DNA of 64,000 bases from the NCBI RefSeq assembly GCF_023701485.1, contig NZ_JAMQBK010000049.1, forward strand, positions 49,347 to 113,346. The letters run 5' to 3'. The notes beneath the pieces were generated by a model, which did not search any database, was not told the origin of the DNA, and saw nothing but the letters and a program-made list of their open reading frames with translations. Source of the DNA: Aporhodopirellula aestuarii. GTDB lineage: Bacteria > Planctomycetota > Planctomycetia > Pirellulales > Pirellulaceae. A program made the translations under genes and the position numbers. Below are positions 63,401-64,000 of the stretch, in pieces (position 1 is the first letter of the stretch; each line of letters begins with the position of its first letter).

Positions 63401-63710
63401 CATCCTCGTCGGCGGTTGGGGAATCGACTTGCTCGATGGCGGCAGCGACGATGACCTGCTCATCAGCGACGAACTCGGTATCGTGCAAGGCAAGACCGAC
63501 CACGACACCCTCTTCACGCGTTGGTCGCAATCGACCGACTCGGTGGCCGACCGACTCGCCGCGTTAATCGACGACCTCAGTGCCGCCAGTGAAAACGATG
63601 GAGCCGTCGATTTCATGAACGGCGGCACCGGTGCCGATGCCTACTTCGCCACGCTCTCCGATCGGGTCCAATTCCGATCCCGAGACGAAGACATCAAACA
63701 CCTGTTCTAA
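36408..63710 (+). CDS. giant repetitive LEPR-XLL surface protein with FHA-like, Calx-beta-like and RTX repeats, 9100 aa
   Basis: One unbroken frame of 9100 codons, of the order of 0.9-1 MDa. A basic leader with IESLEQRQLLAGDFE (about 46-60) is an LEPR-XLL-like start seen on planctomycete surface proteins. Then follow beta-helix-like haemagglutinin repeats (130-510), HGL-x-x-GD modules (520-1205), Ala/Gly/Val-rich FHA-like repeats (1260-3665), mixed beta regions with Y-R-Y ... W modules, two more HGL modules (5110-5410), an RTX-like block (6380-6720), three Calx-beta-like units (6755-7150), the main RTX array (7360-8725), an Ig/PKD-like domain (8790-8885) and a last RTX cluster to the end. I found a single cysteine (residue 5620). 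Start: the ATG at 36408, or at 36429 (MNIDFLL); neither has a clear ribosome binding site. No anchor or sorting motif was found at the C-terminus. It is probably a secreted or surface adhesin-like protein, exported perhaps by a type I route. Confidence 0.93.
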   Translation: MDLGHQPMNIDFLLQQFRTRSTRKNSKLASRKRKQSKLGTRLSRIESLEQRQLLAGDFEIQGNEFANKIVVSTLSGVLNWSLDGVPQTSKPIADFDNLKIDGLGGNDTIHVYGAFDIGASNNLKLIGESIFIGSTGIGGGTGTSTDVSTTTSLTANNITMSSVGDEVGAGITDNLPISIALDDRLIMVGDNVTIDANGKLDLSANRTSSFIGGKRPFGYGEKNVDIRIGSADIDAASVSINATAADENLADELPDWAQNNIFGPIQEYINDGILPNIPLSVMVRESGASIDLAGTQITASGDIEINSTTSVDASTDAVAVKDAEDTSGKSALGKILSAANNLSAGYSQATSRSIINVSGGASITANTGSVSIISDATTTAEVSASTEINTDADELDDDEEAAEGDVFKKEASPANTNALGASIAVSNTKTTSTATIAHGVTINAAGNVNIHAIGDVTNAATSGLEIFVDGRGGIGVAVGLDDANITATVDGKITAGTATSLIGFTKTDADQSGLDPSVASMTNVIEITDHGFETGEELIYLAQDATDLSDSPTVGTAIGGLTHGQTVRVVVIDKDHIQFTRESSIDLDARLIEAGTTHTLQQSDAIVIDPTAAGIVDTTDNTIAVGNTVFTVGQRVKYVVGGSDPETQPIDSLRPIGGLADGETYIVAEYDGTGKTIKLSKPVADGDPLVVINLTSGAVGDSHAFGFTNTPISFEPSSTVDNDADQITFTADHGLVTGDQVTYRTDPTNVETQTLGRSAYLAAAAITPETTTSVSASTIIDAATNEITLPNHGFETGQTVRYTAAGNTAFGLFESTDYYVVKVSGDVIKFATTQTNPSANIVSLSDPGTITLGAAITSDYVVVNFDGSRTSPLIVGNQFNIPEHGLVDGTTVVYRTGGGDAVAPLVPNETYLIDVVDADTIQLQTTAGAPITITGGATLGADFHAFEVLYGDADVDTETLFLTDHGLLTGDLVTYHADGSNLFGLVDNATYEVEAVSLDEIKLRVAPTGNNAVGSGSVMNLTTATAGQTHRLTANDSDIEITFTPYVTAPTETIGLVRFDPTAGPTVNATDNTITFPGHGFVDGDVITYLNDGGVDIDGMTAGTQYTVSDVDGETFKLHNGIGEVDLTAPTNVSGNHHAFERLSQVTVGDSAIRGLGGGQTYYVTRINDRTIRLSETRSDAFAAAPIELTVSGATSTDHSLQTMMASGIKVAAVLTASNAVETGAGIGDEPKARDAITKGQRQVDRDDDDDSESDDFGLSSFSGEAGEASGQVDNINSSFSIAGAVAYSEFTHTVLATTGPLSELESDGDIAITAKTEQSVSVKSQGTVISDGGDEASDDDDPNTEPKKRRVRDKDKTFAAGLALSIGNFTNTVDATVSGGSQLDAKQAIDVTSELSYPILADPFWVDPIAALPFGELTRSTIEDGFDAETFFSTDFREELNTSMGPDLGLGETVNIWASTQVAGNGTDPENNPAGVEGAAKYTIAASIAVVDYDNHSGATIGDGARINQKVAYQTDEQSVNVDASTNIELVNLAGIVTIYAYAENIVNVAKGKEKLKDTLSPIGNRAGVAGLGGSALLQTINNETLATIGNGALVRAGDDGDVNVSVTEVMVSYDLVQAGGEAGKVGVSGSVSVLNQDNTTIAHIKDDAVVSGGNISVLADDETSHVSLVGAMQTAGIAAVGISVGVQDVNRETAAIVGEKGDSLTPPASGSSLDIDANGDILVDASMSGSLWTLGVAGTKVSKTKARGANAKSPKTGGAKGKNSFTSGIGLAGDVTWNSVTDSTLAYINTSGDVNATGELTVSSQNETSISAVSGAVATAKAGGLALALAGSFARNDLELDTQSWIAGADVHADGDISVAADAASDILAITAGVSGSKSNRKSGASVGIAIAGSFSWNTIDSDTLAVIDDAHVTSGSDILVQAIDASNMLAVSTAVTATLAKTTKGAAVGVAASGSGMLNQLDRQLVAEIRGASVVTAGLDDGDLGTTETGHVHVLTEDQSGIRAYAVGAALSLAVGSSGTGVSVAVGISIAENEIEGQTIARISAGSIVTSDDEVRVVAQALGRPGEALGGGLTPTNLDDAAKADSDDEDTVANEYITDRSADASIKATLYQQIFGVPAPAGQVLTLSQLGTETLEPVEEADDEELTDEEKAARDAQQSTDEDVQYEQDLASDGSEKEDDANLVGTSWMFVDETAGKTYIIFKEGETLTFSESSISSVAVAASLAAAGGKNGLAASGGGASTGNTILTEVLATIVGSTVIVDVADGDETSSGNLDVIATSQAGIVSTVIAAAASASFSSSSGGSLAIGAAVAENTIGDNSSTNHFGSTRAIIDGSKTLIEHDVNVSAISGQRISTTVIAGSVAISGSSSATVGLAGAGASVENTINADAEAAIKNVPAPTNETDHQFYAQDVFVVSENTSEINALAGAASLGIAVAGSNAVSVSISVGLAKNTITSQTLASIDTAHFERVVDTGTIIPDSSPEETYLVRDFAVNDVTVRANSSGSIDAIAAAAAISASFGSTGVAVAGAGAEATNRINATTLATIVDSRLSANGHVDVDAEQSTAIDSFVVSAAVAIAGGSNAVGAAIGVSLARNIIGQADVAVAIDHDLSNRNITITNGQTIQVTAGPGAGDVYRYIGAPAMSDPNPSADENWLTRLDFNDREKWERADIAPVAQDANDPTIGKAVGAILHDSAIVATGDLTADAEARSKIQSFVFAASVAASFGSNAAALAGAGVGSYNEITLNVASTIDGEHAAPTIEGYRGTDGAFILTTDASELANFSATSFPTYHTRSVSLDADDNTQIDSFAGAAAIAAAFGANGIGLAIGVSLATNVIENNIDASIRDINRGMYTTGYSTVTTERTEEDINGETVYFFTHTIENEYEGDISLTATENATIESVSVAAAVSLAFGSVGIALSGAGATATNEINNVVTTTIDNSFAVADGALIFAVEDQSPSLDTPDPDLAETVLIGITRSDILLDAKNTSHIESKVFAVAAAVSGGSVAGAGSIGVALADNTIGTEGAASGSNTHQTIASITDSMVSAGNDIDVLAKSTETVRTLSFAGGVAIAAGIGFAGSATGTTSDTSLSNDTHSYLSRTSAGAGEDVTVKATADSRVLRATGVGASLAVSLGAVSVAVTLIENTIDADVRAWIDDDDSDANDEAMKIIAVGDIMVMADAEAMRIDKVTGVVASVSGGLVSASGGGMDITNTIANDVKASIADGVVVQSNATVTARANEDAYVDADATAVTVAISLGAAIGVATVTNNLASTVEATVESARIEGVDVLIRADSDAHIDRTTTAGVSASLVGVAANSANANLSTTVNALVDDSVILASDELSILADGESYARADALGGAFGAIAVGVMLSEINRGTNAAPDVTSLIDNGSAISAGRLIMSATSYDDLLATTVAAGGGVVSASASDSTITSNQSTLAKVGSDVVVIAGPISITSANTQHVDSSADAYSVGLATGAGAGTHNTLTGDADIEINGGAEIYADHFSIGATNRVHKDGINNGFNLQSGSVGLGSLTILESKTDIGTTSDNVEALITISDGALIEVDGGTADNPGLLEIESIVVAEAFDRTKIEAVSGFGATHANSDISSNTNANVVVSGASLINKRGDVNIATTHDVGLFPSSNLFSAGVSVAAGADANANANVDNTITVDDSLIRGAQVQIMSGRSNFQIPNLVSLSSNVDVTTASLGPSVAIGTPDANATYVNRVALNNNAAIEGFKDVVLVAEQNIDIPVRVDTDGLVLSLSLVPYGYDVGGNTSRNGTSEVTVSTGADASHVTAGIYNKSVMVIRSVAFDQQKITEAASTSEPAPAGYVFDPNGGNFLEADGDYAFAEFLGLDLDSQIPYEFATLTVDQIAVDVSIGNIVTVEGSYHTGGVAGRSYRYRPLDGQGNLRPELDDQQLILQNINYADTSMWQDLGVLTPTQAEAASNGSVVYTSGQTAVFEASLNNKFYVIKNPDIDMPTLSYRNVGNLLLEQREQVIEWMNAHSNNPEAIARYEVQLAQIDATLADLGLTEQRTIEEAGSNGTVTKTITVVREELDAMFVELPNIYAAPGSVYVDASAPFTYNPNVMARDESSITIENNTPFIPIVGETIVRDNRRVVVIDDELVQFEPGFVYHNYRKVLPVADPNAPAGHAGASTGDNSSSFGTSTITITNNTMTADDAGIAVPNTESTDGLVTEGTPPTFTAPNDLYISGDVVNENGSVHIVNAFGSITVSGEVRGASVNIEAGKDFNLNSEDWLHTNRDPRQYINYQYYRSAVFNKDGNPRYRTYDDAADVGVPAFRSFRFSFFGLFTRTFYIPIPGGGSNLEESINEDESAITAQGAITITARQLNVNGLIQSGVDTITVNVPSTFHQNSSTTSLTDSNGNGIGGITFTSGAEPVSVPVSGYFDAAKQAIVFNPITPTGGRITLAGRLMSTGNGRIVAAHGHANVKIDNQSGYDVILNEIDTTTDRVGQIILLDTNSLTKTVYTMSDAGMEATNYVGTFIEGESDTASGVDALSRIEYSLHPTNPTVTDASADPVMQYRPGIVNQFGNSDPAPELLYVWVEGQDKTKVVVQKYEKRSFNLFGDNAFGDFLVKDGSFKWETVNFRDAYPILESEVLVGAGEAGYPTNESGHTYANGKAYTIKYSQAPDATVEMKANTHVYIVGNNHEGLNGSNLYYKYVGPLPAEFELSKQDYGDTDKWEVVASGDFPKASGGIFPGNVVGSDFKNESQNARRWTTGGGWLRKKTIHTEITTATGVTDYYTHTLKADYPIDISFIGGDTTSTIDVHSGGNIILKGDIDAPDGSTILFSAGKDVIGAGTVGFYGVTPEIHTGGSIDVNVETDNGPLIISAGGTVRVDGITNQLIRQQQEEQRYNDLAPPVPAAAAFASFGAGEPEPTPGTITIDRIDATGDVFITAAEGIVVLADYQRDTTTTAEPATNWHIRGNHIELKTRSGTIGADGSPIRIDSNIYGDGGLSAFAELDIHVEEETGNLVLLSPKSYSSQVTADLADPDATNEGKPASEYRKDISVRSLHGSIFLTTLHGDIRDGIEEVLQGPTIDELNALNAELAITDKEAREAVEYGMINLESGLTERYHRYWTETRGASRTESIASAVDAATEELIFGSDQGLTTGDAVIFNLTEDTFVDIGLTDGTLYYVVVDPAAPERVAFAASHADAVAVTPTLVPLSHGGPVEASDYSIRRDVATEISIASMNHETDVITTTAPHGLSDGDEIIFDIGLVPARDAMNGANWTAKTIDHTQNGNDTQLVNLSTGDIILLLSGELVHYTGTGETDFDLQSGNFSTSDFNSSTIRLDARALNFTDRVEFLPGDYALDLTGNLVQYTGTKTKVIELATPIPSDTGAFAPTRQGLRAGVTYYVAESTATTFKLGITRADAAIIGGHLDPETPFDGSTDYLTGKTLDLPEISGGFGDLSQLKFLRYHYTTNAAEFTDETLGLNSTIRSGDYDEDYFFVLGETNTVPSPTSETEMLDDRQTRRTDRALSAAQLASPLAGPLRRFLFPHTEQIGSGASADTSETLNILGVNIELLVNGSGDADAPPSGRIGQLSAVRTFDMSQGLGIPQQEVGESASDFQNRLDEWSERKSFLARTAVDDVIGRHCTTYRYTGADVGTFAFEGVDFATHPDFEAITVDFNTTDDAIAQTVTHGNVVLVEYDTVSYGLYEFVAGSTGHSETFTFAAQDFTDTNRWNAMTITHESHVDVPRQLGPDFDASAFLAPTTVAYGKTVVVTVDEALKIFRFVGVDAGNSEDVTFSGEDFTDTDRWEFVVDGATIPLSLENGQLVSDTTDLQRVTIQIVDDVNIETLDSDSHNGDNDGTLLVIADGDVALNGASDLFVEQIVSAGNVRVRSIGDLVDLETANGAAVIAAGDVNLNGKIIRGVNIVDGVNSPLRVLVPRTAELSGSSDADFRVIQGNGTYDANGTDITYDDLIVSRAYARGNMDITVTDGDLTIGKLEALGIVTLTTNQNLVDGSPSATPTDWNVYAPQLVLNVDGNVGSLTNPIDLRVAHAFADALTGVITGGISGEVQGNAYLRSDVSTTIGSYEKDDEDNDVKLALTVDGSVFQISVAGELKFIQLDAESATTTINSTGSVLDGRIVTPDTDAHIVTHTLSINATSVPTQDATIGSIADHLLIDTTDNGSGWLNATADKSIWIDEVAGPLMVKQVLSNSGNVTLSAAGNLLDADNTSADDVIGTSVELFAGLADAVDAVIHSSIGLFAHPIQVDTRSTYTVDADDDSQPSERLGATTTGSIYLTETAGSAVIGDIVSSVAGDIVVTLPDTAATGEDMLLDVASLVIATDGNVTFQVGDSFRMARNISVDGEGDPVSTITASGEFLLNVDIGDIDEIGSVIDIFENIAAPISRITSGNDEDTVNIEYLDENRYYIDGTGGTDVYNITLSGTGSERISIDDTGAPDDGVDSILILGTAHNDLFLLREKFVALLQTTDEVDDDDGLEDTYERVDYTDAINARLRVNSLAGDDTFVSDDNSVITTLDGGIGKDTFQIGQVFSGNPNETGGVAVEDQIALLDLKGDNFLSHGISMPMVIYGGDGGDKFTVFSNKAAIRLEGEGGNDEFIIRAFIIDGETVIEGGDGEDIIRYNINAPVSINGGAGTDTVTAVGTEADDSFVLTEDGVFGAGLNVTIDGVEEAVKVDGLEGDDTFYVLGTRSGVAYTIIGGLGSDTVVVGGDVTQTIVSTDNRGSSAVVNHGTESLTNPDYDLAVFGGIPVTVAGSGSGSVETKVAGAILITESGGATSVVEVNSQKPDVIDTYTIAMVIPRTKSDGTAEENYDYTDAFVYVTISAAGASTNDVDDNGNQGAMLEISIDGGTTWVRSAVVVFDGSDVAEWNKTYTVQVRGIADDAEEGQRLAQINHSVLSNKADFYRFPLADVQATIFDDDQGGLIINETENNTLVLEGDTVSERVDDSYTVQLTSQPTADVTVTLGQSIPDDDVAQVQFFDQFGIEISTLIFTPANWNTPQTVTVRAINDTDVENIKPRTLTHTITAGPSEFTSHPDGPTVSIDVLDNDSAGALIVQSDGNTLVSKDGTLTDSYTIRLTKPLTGTDIVDVPLRDDGQVILSAPGMFPAVGDTPGYLRFNATNWSTPVTVTVTGNAAFSSSGQPQLSFAYSAHLTASIQGPIDFIGGIGAESNEAIARAIMLPHETAFEVDRGVDPTDETTQTDRLEVYNDASRTDDNLTVTATNISGIGMGTTPVIIEGEDGDPDTTLPAGINYRDLEVVEIMLGSGNDNIVVNSTAAGTITVIHGGGNTMLESAVMGGDTFTVTGGGVDGDLNLENDIDAPLILLGDTFQNGTRYAAPGDVGTGAAIRYENAGNDVFNITSSHGVTVYGGLGNDTINGGSGDDLLLGGGGNDTIFGNDGHDSILGDSGLNADLSMRMDLATSILSIVHTNAMLTAEQKTLFRTTADYAFNYDDMTGGAADNRNDNLFGGNGNDLIFGDHGSITLEVIRPFDDNETPEILTDDTAASTALLLLTSRAVVNARSESTDIGGSDQITGDADNDRIFGGFGSDYVNYSRDGEVLNPAGETGLDIIVGDSGSLTFSHVDNVVETDGFGILITAKTIAWEDGASDWITAGAGRKIILGGAGDDRLLAGSDTVADLILGDEGVANFDATTGIITTVQTTTPGEGGNDIITAGNSTNILIGGFGGDTITGGDARDVILGDNGRATFNETGDLIFIETTDTSIGGNDIITAGGGDDVALGGAADDTIDGDAGLDVLMGDNGRIDYTLDGDFSTLDQIITIDPTIGGIDTINGGDDNDTIIGGTAGDILHGNAGHDIILGDHGEVDFRRVVDRRVISRFIGALDGGGDDTIDGDDGDDFIFGGQGGDTIRGGAGQDDLVGGHNVPFGADGDDIIHGGDNEDVILGDNGLISRTLLSTQLGTWENYLAPMDAIAIREINAFDDRDLIGGNDEIYGDDAQDILIGQRGDDTIHGGNESDEIVGGLGGDTIHGDAGVDFILGDAGQILRAFNEDGTPRLNQDGVWHRDLITEQIGTVSDIVPIDPIQLQNPPADLAAKLLAADRVVFSGVHLPGGAKFSDSETGLWQTVAILIDLVDADDDTVNGGDGNDIILGDRGNDILSGDAGDDTVIGDQGINLSPAWTDLPQMVDAIRLIGVDAIADDWTGLQLSLHPDGHVIVPEMVARVGDLIAERPRWDRVSNVNPELAAIASEDSIATTNGLLLAPSLLAFPHFFGHEGDLDGNDTLNGGDDDDLLFGDSMIVNNTFDSGIAPLDAALDSLETAMAGIMQALEGLALDHELIRKSVNGEVLSGDVRVGSDTISGDAGNDTIVGDNATFELPTSRSVPGGGTASQNAIDLQRYFADFETLAVDAIGLVGVAHLGVIDTLLADAEADRPGLPAISAGDVQHVFLHDLIIGEDEIYGDTKNDVSASGNDTVVGGDAMFLMPIVTGTIADLPESSVTVGLTPEELESLNRTLLLAADTNTLNLESRRESRVINLETELRDRPSLDRIAIVPRVDRELDQDEIDGGLGDDVLIGDDGFLVRPLVTNTPATEVEQRELDNHVSELLAQTVDAHRQDAADDYQNYLGRTRLRSEGAERLLPEARHNQIDGNWDFQNDDLVGGDGNDILLGDNGSIVSPVYVNDPAFYHSLRASVYTTGYIDDAARTFLDDPALRLVDIDTNEDDLNGGDGNDELLGQIGDDVLRGGDGQDVLRGGNGNDHIAAMSGDRRYNDGADQPRLDLGETLGTFRNANTTSVHQRLLLDAAASVDANAQWTVTPSPETDPGTDHGNVDPPTPVERTLTITPPATATVIGQATTLSVVLADLPVTAVANLVWEITDAEGNLVAQGSGTSFTFTPSTAGNYTAKVTLSDNEAGFGSATQALTFTAIDTPDDVDNPGLKVLVIGGTELDDDIMLLSVRNQPNSVEVRTKNGNGPWTRVMYENISRIEAYGGAGDDDISTDRRLTIPVFLFGGSGDDKLLGGAASDYLSGGSGEDRLIGNGGDDILVGGWGIDLLDGGSDDDLLISDELGIVQGKTDHDTLFTRWSQSTDSVADRLAALIDDLSAASENDGAVDFMNGGTGADAYFATLSDRVQFRSRDEDIKHLF
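37968..40020 (+). repeat. block of HGL-x-x-GD beta modules in the giant protein
   Basis: About eight units of 60-85 residues (residues 521-1205). Each begins like ITFTADHGLVTGDQVTYR or ITLPNHGFETGQTVRYT and ends in a Y-V/D-T-I-x-L strand (DTIQLQTTAG, DEIKLRVAPTG, ETFKLHNG). The HG[LF]-x-x-G-[DQE] core recurs at about 37990, 38600, 38770, 39050, 39300 and 39640; units at about 38260 and 39840 are degenerate. Confidence 0.8.
40190..47400 (+). repeat. FHA-like Ala/Gly/Val-rich repeat region of the giant protein
   Basis: Residues about 1261-3665. Units of roughly 70-130 residues alternate a polar strand pair (DISVAADAASDILAITAGVS) with a small-residue segment (VAVAxxxSxAxNxI), for example GVAIAGSFSWNTIDSDTLAV, AVSISVGLAKNTITSQTLA and GIALSGAGATATNEINNVV. 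This resembles the beta-helix repeats of filamentous haemagglutinins. Two acidic spacers interrupt it (about 40130-40160 and 42820-42960). Confidence 0.75.
51733..52620 (+). repeat. second group of HGL-x-x-GD modules in the giant protein
   Basis: Residues about 5110-5405. ELIFGSDQGLTTGDAVIFNL and DVITTTAPHGLSDGDEIIFD repeat the signature found at 521-1205, and later GLRAGVTYYVAESTATTFKL matches the ends of those units. The separation of nearly 4000 residues from the first group suggests block duplication or independent recruitment. Confidence 0.7.
53266..53772 (+). repeat. three tandem Y-R-Y ... D-x-x-x-W modules in the giant protein
   Basis: Residues about 5620-5790. The three units carry TYRYTGADVG, LYEFVAGSTGHSE and IFRFVGVDAGNSE. 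The last two end in DFTDTNRWNAM and DFTDTDRWEFV; the first has a weaker end (DFATHPDFEAI). Single copies lie at 44299-44436, 48052-48213 and 50389-50541. I know no named family for this unit. Confidence 0.7.
55555..56550 (+). repeat. RTX-like block preceding the Calx-beta units
   Basis: Residues about 6384-6715. Loose RTX-type motifs (LAGDDTFVSDD, YGGDGGDKFTV, EGEGGNDEFIIR, EGGDGEDIIRYN, NGGAGTDTVTAVG) are spread among longer beta strands rather than in tight nonapeptides. Confidence 0.75.
56680..57870 (+). repeat. three Calx-beta-like units in the giant protein
   Basis: Residues about 6758-7155. Units begin ILITESGGATSVVE, GLIINETENNTLVLEGD and ALIVQSDGNTLVSKDG. They continue with TYTIAMVIPR, SYTVQLTSQPTADVTVTL and SYTIRLTKPLTG, and with FTPANWNTPQTVTVRAINDT-type ends. 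This matches extracellular Calx-beta-like sandwich repeats. Confidence 0.75.
58480..62580 (+). repeat. main RTX calcium-binding array of the giant protein
   Basis: Residues about 7358-8725. Clusters of GGxGxDxhx nonapeptides (GGLGNDTINGGSGDDLLLGG, GGGGDDVALGG-type) are separated by linkers of about 35-110 residues. Many clusters end in a [IL]-x-G-D-[NDHS]-G step (ILGDNGRATF, LMGDNGRIDY, ILGDHGEVDF). Later linkers are longer and helical. Such repeats bind calcium and fold into parallel beta rolls outside the cell. Confidence 0.9.
62770..63060 (+). other. Ig/PKD-like domain in the giant protein
   Basis: Residues about 8788-8885. TLTITPPATATVIGQATTLS, VVLADLPVTAVANLVWEITD and FTFTPSTAGNYTAKVTLSD form a single beta sandwich of the Ig/PKD kind, placed between the RTX array and the last RTX cluster. 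Confidence 0.7.
63220..63470 (+). repeat. last RTX cluster of the giant protein
   Basis: Residues about 8938-9021. AYGGAGDDDISTDRRL, FGGSGDDKLLGGAASDYL, SGGSGEDRLIGNGGDDILVG and GGWGIDLLDGGSDDDLL are followed by about 80 residues to the C-terminus (ending RDEDIKHLF). This last stretch would contain any type I secretion signal. Confidence 0.85.
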
Positions 63711-63748
63711 AAACGCAGGGTCGTTCTGAGTTCCGTGCTGAGTCGCTG

Positions 63749-63785
63749 CTCACTTCCCCCCGCCCGGCAGGGCGAGGGAAGTGAG
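63749..63785 (+). terminator. hairpin after the giant gene, possible terminator
   Basis: CTCACTTCCC (63749-63758) pairs with GGGAAGTGAG (63776-63785), enclosing an inner CGCCC / GGGCG stem. It begins 39 bases after the stop. No T-tract follows, so it may instead be another repeat type or a partial terminator. Confidence 0.45.
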
Positions 63786-63790
63786 CCGTC

Positions 63791-63905
63791 AGGGGACGTC
63801 GATTGTTTTAGTGCTATTTGCAACGAAACTACGCAAGCCGTCCGGTAACTCGGGACCGGACGGCTTGCGTAGTTCCGCTAAAATTGAAGTCCCGCAGTAA
63901 TTAAA
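63791..63905 (+). repeat. palindromic interspersed element, 63.8-kb copy with compensatory changes
   Basis: The left flank GGGGACGTCGATTGTTTTAG and right flank GAAGTCCCGCAGTAATTAAA match the 19.7-kb copy. The core arms are 63827-63846 and 63855-63874 (20 bp, perfect). They read AACTACGCAAG where the other copy has AACGGCGCAAG, with the matching change on the opposite arm, so the stem is kept. Confidence 0.85.
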
Positions 63906-64000
63906 TTGAGCTCCCGCGATGGCTGTCCCGCGCAGGCACGTCACCGGACCTCAAATACTGCCGGCCAACGAAAGCGCAACCACTCCCACACTCCCACACT

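Noticed and set aside
58480..63470. Regular short DNA repeats that might suggest a CRISPR array
   Set aside because: The repeats are in frame, encode RTX nonapeptides and are not identical units with unique spacers.
36408..63710. Possibility that the giant frame is several genes or contains a frameshift
   Set aside because: The frame is continuous to the stop, module patterns continue across its whole length, and no internal stop or shift was seen.
1..64000. tRNA, rRNA, riboswitch, integrase or insertion-sequence genes
   Set aside because: I looked for conserved stems, CCA ends, transposase-like DDE or tyrosine-recombinase motifs and found none that I could support by eye.

Overview
The window looks like a chromosomal segment of a planctomycete, most likely a Pirellulaceae (Rhodopirellula-like) bacterium. 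This comes from family content rather than any marker gene. The signature families are a DUF1559 prepilin-like protein, a PSD1/DUF1549-DUF1553 cytochrome paired with a DUF1501 protein, a secreted sulfatase, an SHD1-domain protein, two LEPR-XLL-type surface proteins with RTX repeats, an ECF sigma factor with a large membrane partner, and a small membrane protein ending in NPYQPP. I saw no rRNA, tRNA, CRISPR array, integrase or transposase.

Layout. 1-10.6 kb is mostly minus strand: a small lipoprotein downstream of a DUF1559 protein, a two-helix membrane peptide, a Tex-family RNA-binding protein swollen to 1332 aa by Ala/Pro/Glu-rich insertions with a translationally coupled small protein, a four-helix membrane protein, and an SRPBCC-SDR fusion. 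10.9-14.4 kb holds a sulfatase, a convergent carbohydrate porin with its own terminator, and a decayed 3' fragment of a second sulfatase. 14.8-17.4 kb is a two-gene operon of an AAA+ ATPase and a TPR membrane protein. 17.5-21.1 kb holds three secreted proteins on the minus strand: a small one, one with a haem-c site, and one with FG-GAP repeats. 21.4-25.4 kb holds a small RTX/LEPR-XLL protein, an ECF sigma factor and its probable membrane anti-sigma factor. 25.4-35.8 kb holds two membrane proteins, the DUF1501/PSD1 operon with a divergent PAS-AraC regulator, a proton antiporter fused to a PTS EIIA-like domain, and an SHD1 protein.

The right 43 percent (36.4-63.7 kb) is one uninterrupted reading frame of 9100 codons. 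It encodes a giant, repetitive, probably cell-surface or secreted protein. Its order is: basic N-terminus with an LEPR-XLL-like motif, filamentous-haemagglutinin-like repeats, beta modules with an HGL-x-x-GD signature, an unnamed Y-R-Y ... D-x-x-x-W module, Calx-beta-like repeats, a long RTX calcium-binding array, an Ig/PKD-like domain and a last RTX cluster. A compact candidate promoter/operator lies about 90-140 bp upstream.

Between genes there is a family of about 150-bp interspersed palindromic elements. One copy (19.7 kb) has perfect 26-bp arms. Another (63.8 kb) carries paired base changes that preserve the stem. A second short repeat sits next to two of the copies.

The genes do not form one pathway. 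The common theme is the cell envelope and the outside: polysaccharide desulfation and uptake (sulfatase, porin), oxidative or haem-linked degradation (DUF1501/PSD1), envelope stress signalling (ECF sigma and anti-sigma), and large calcium-binding surface proteins.
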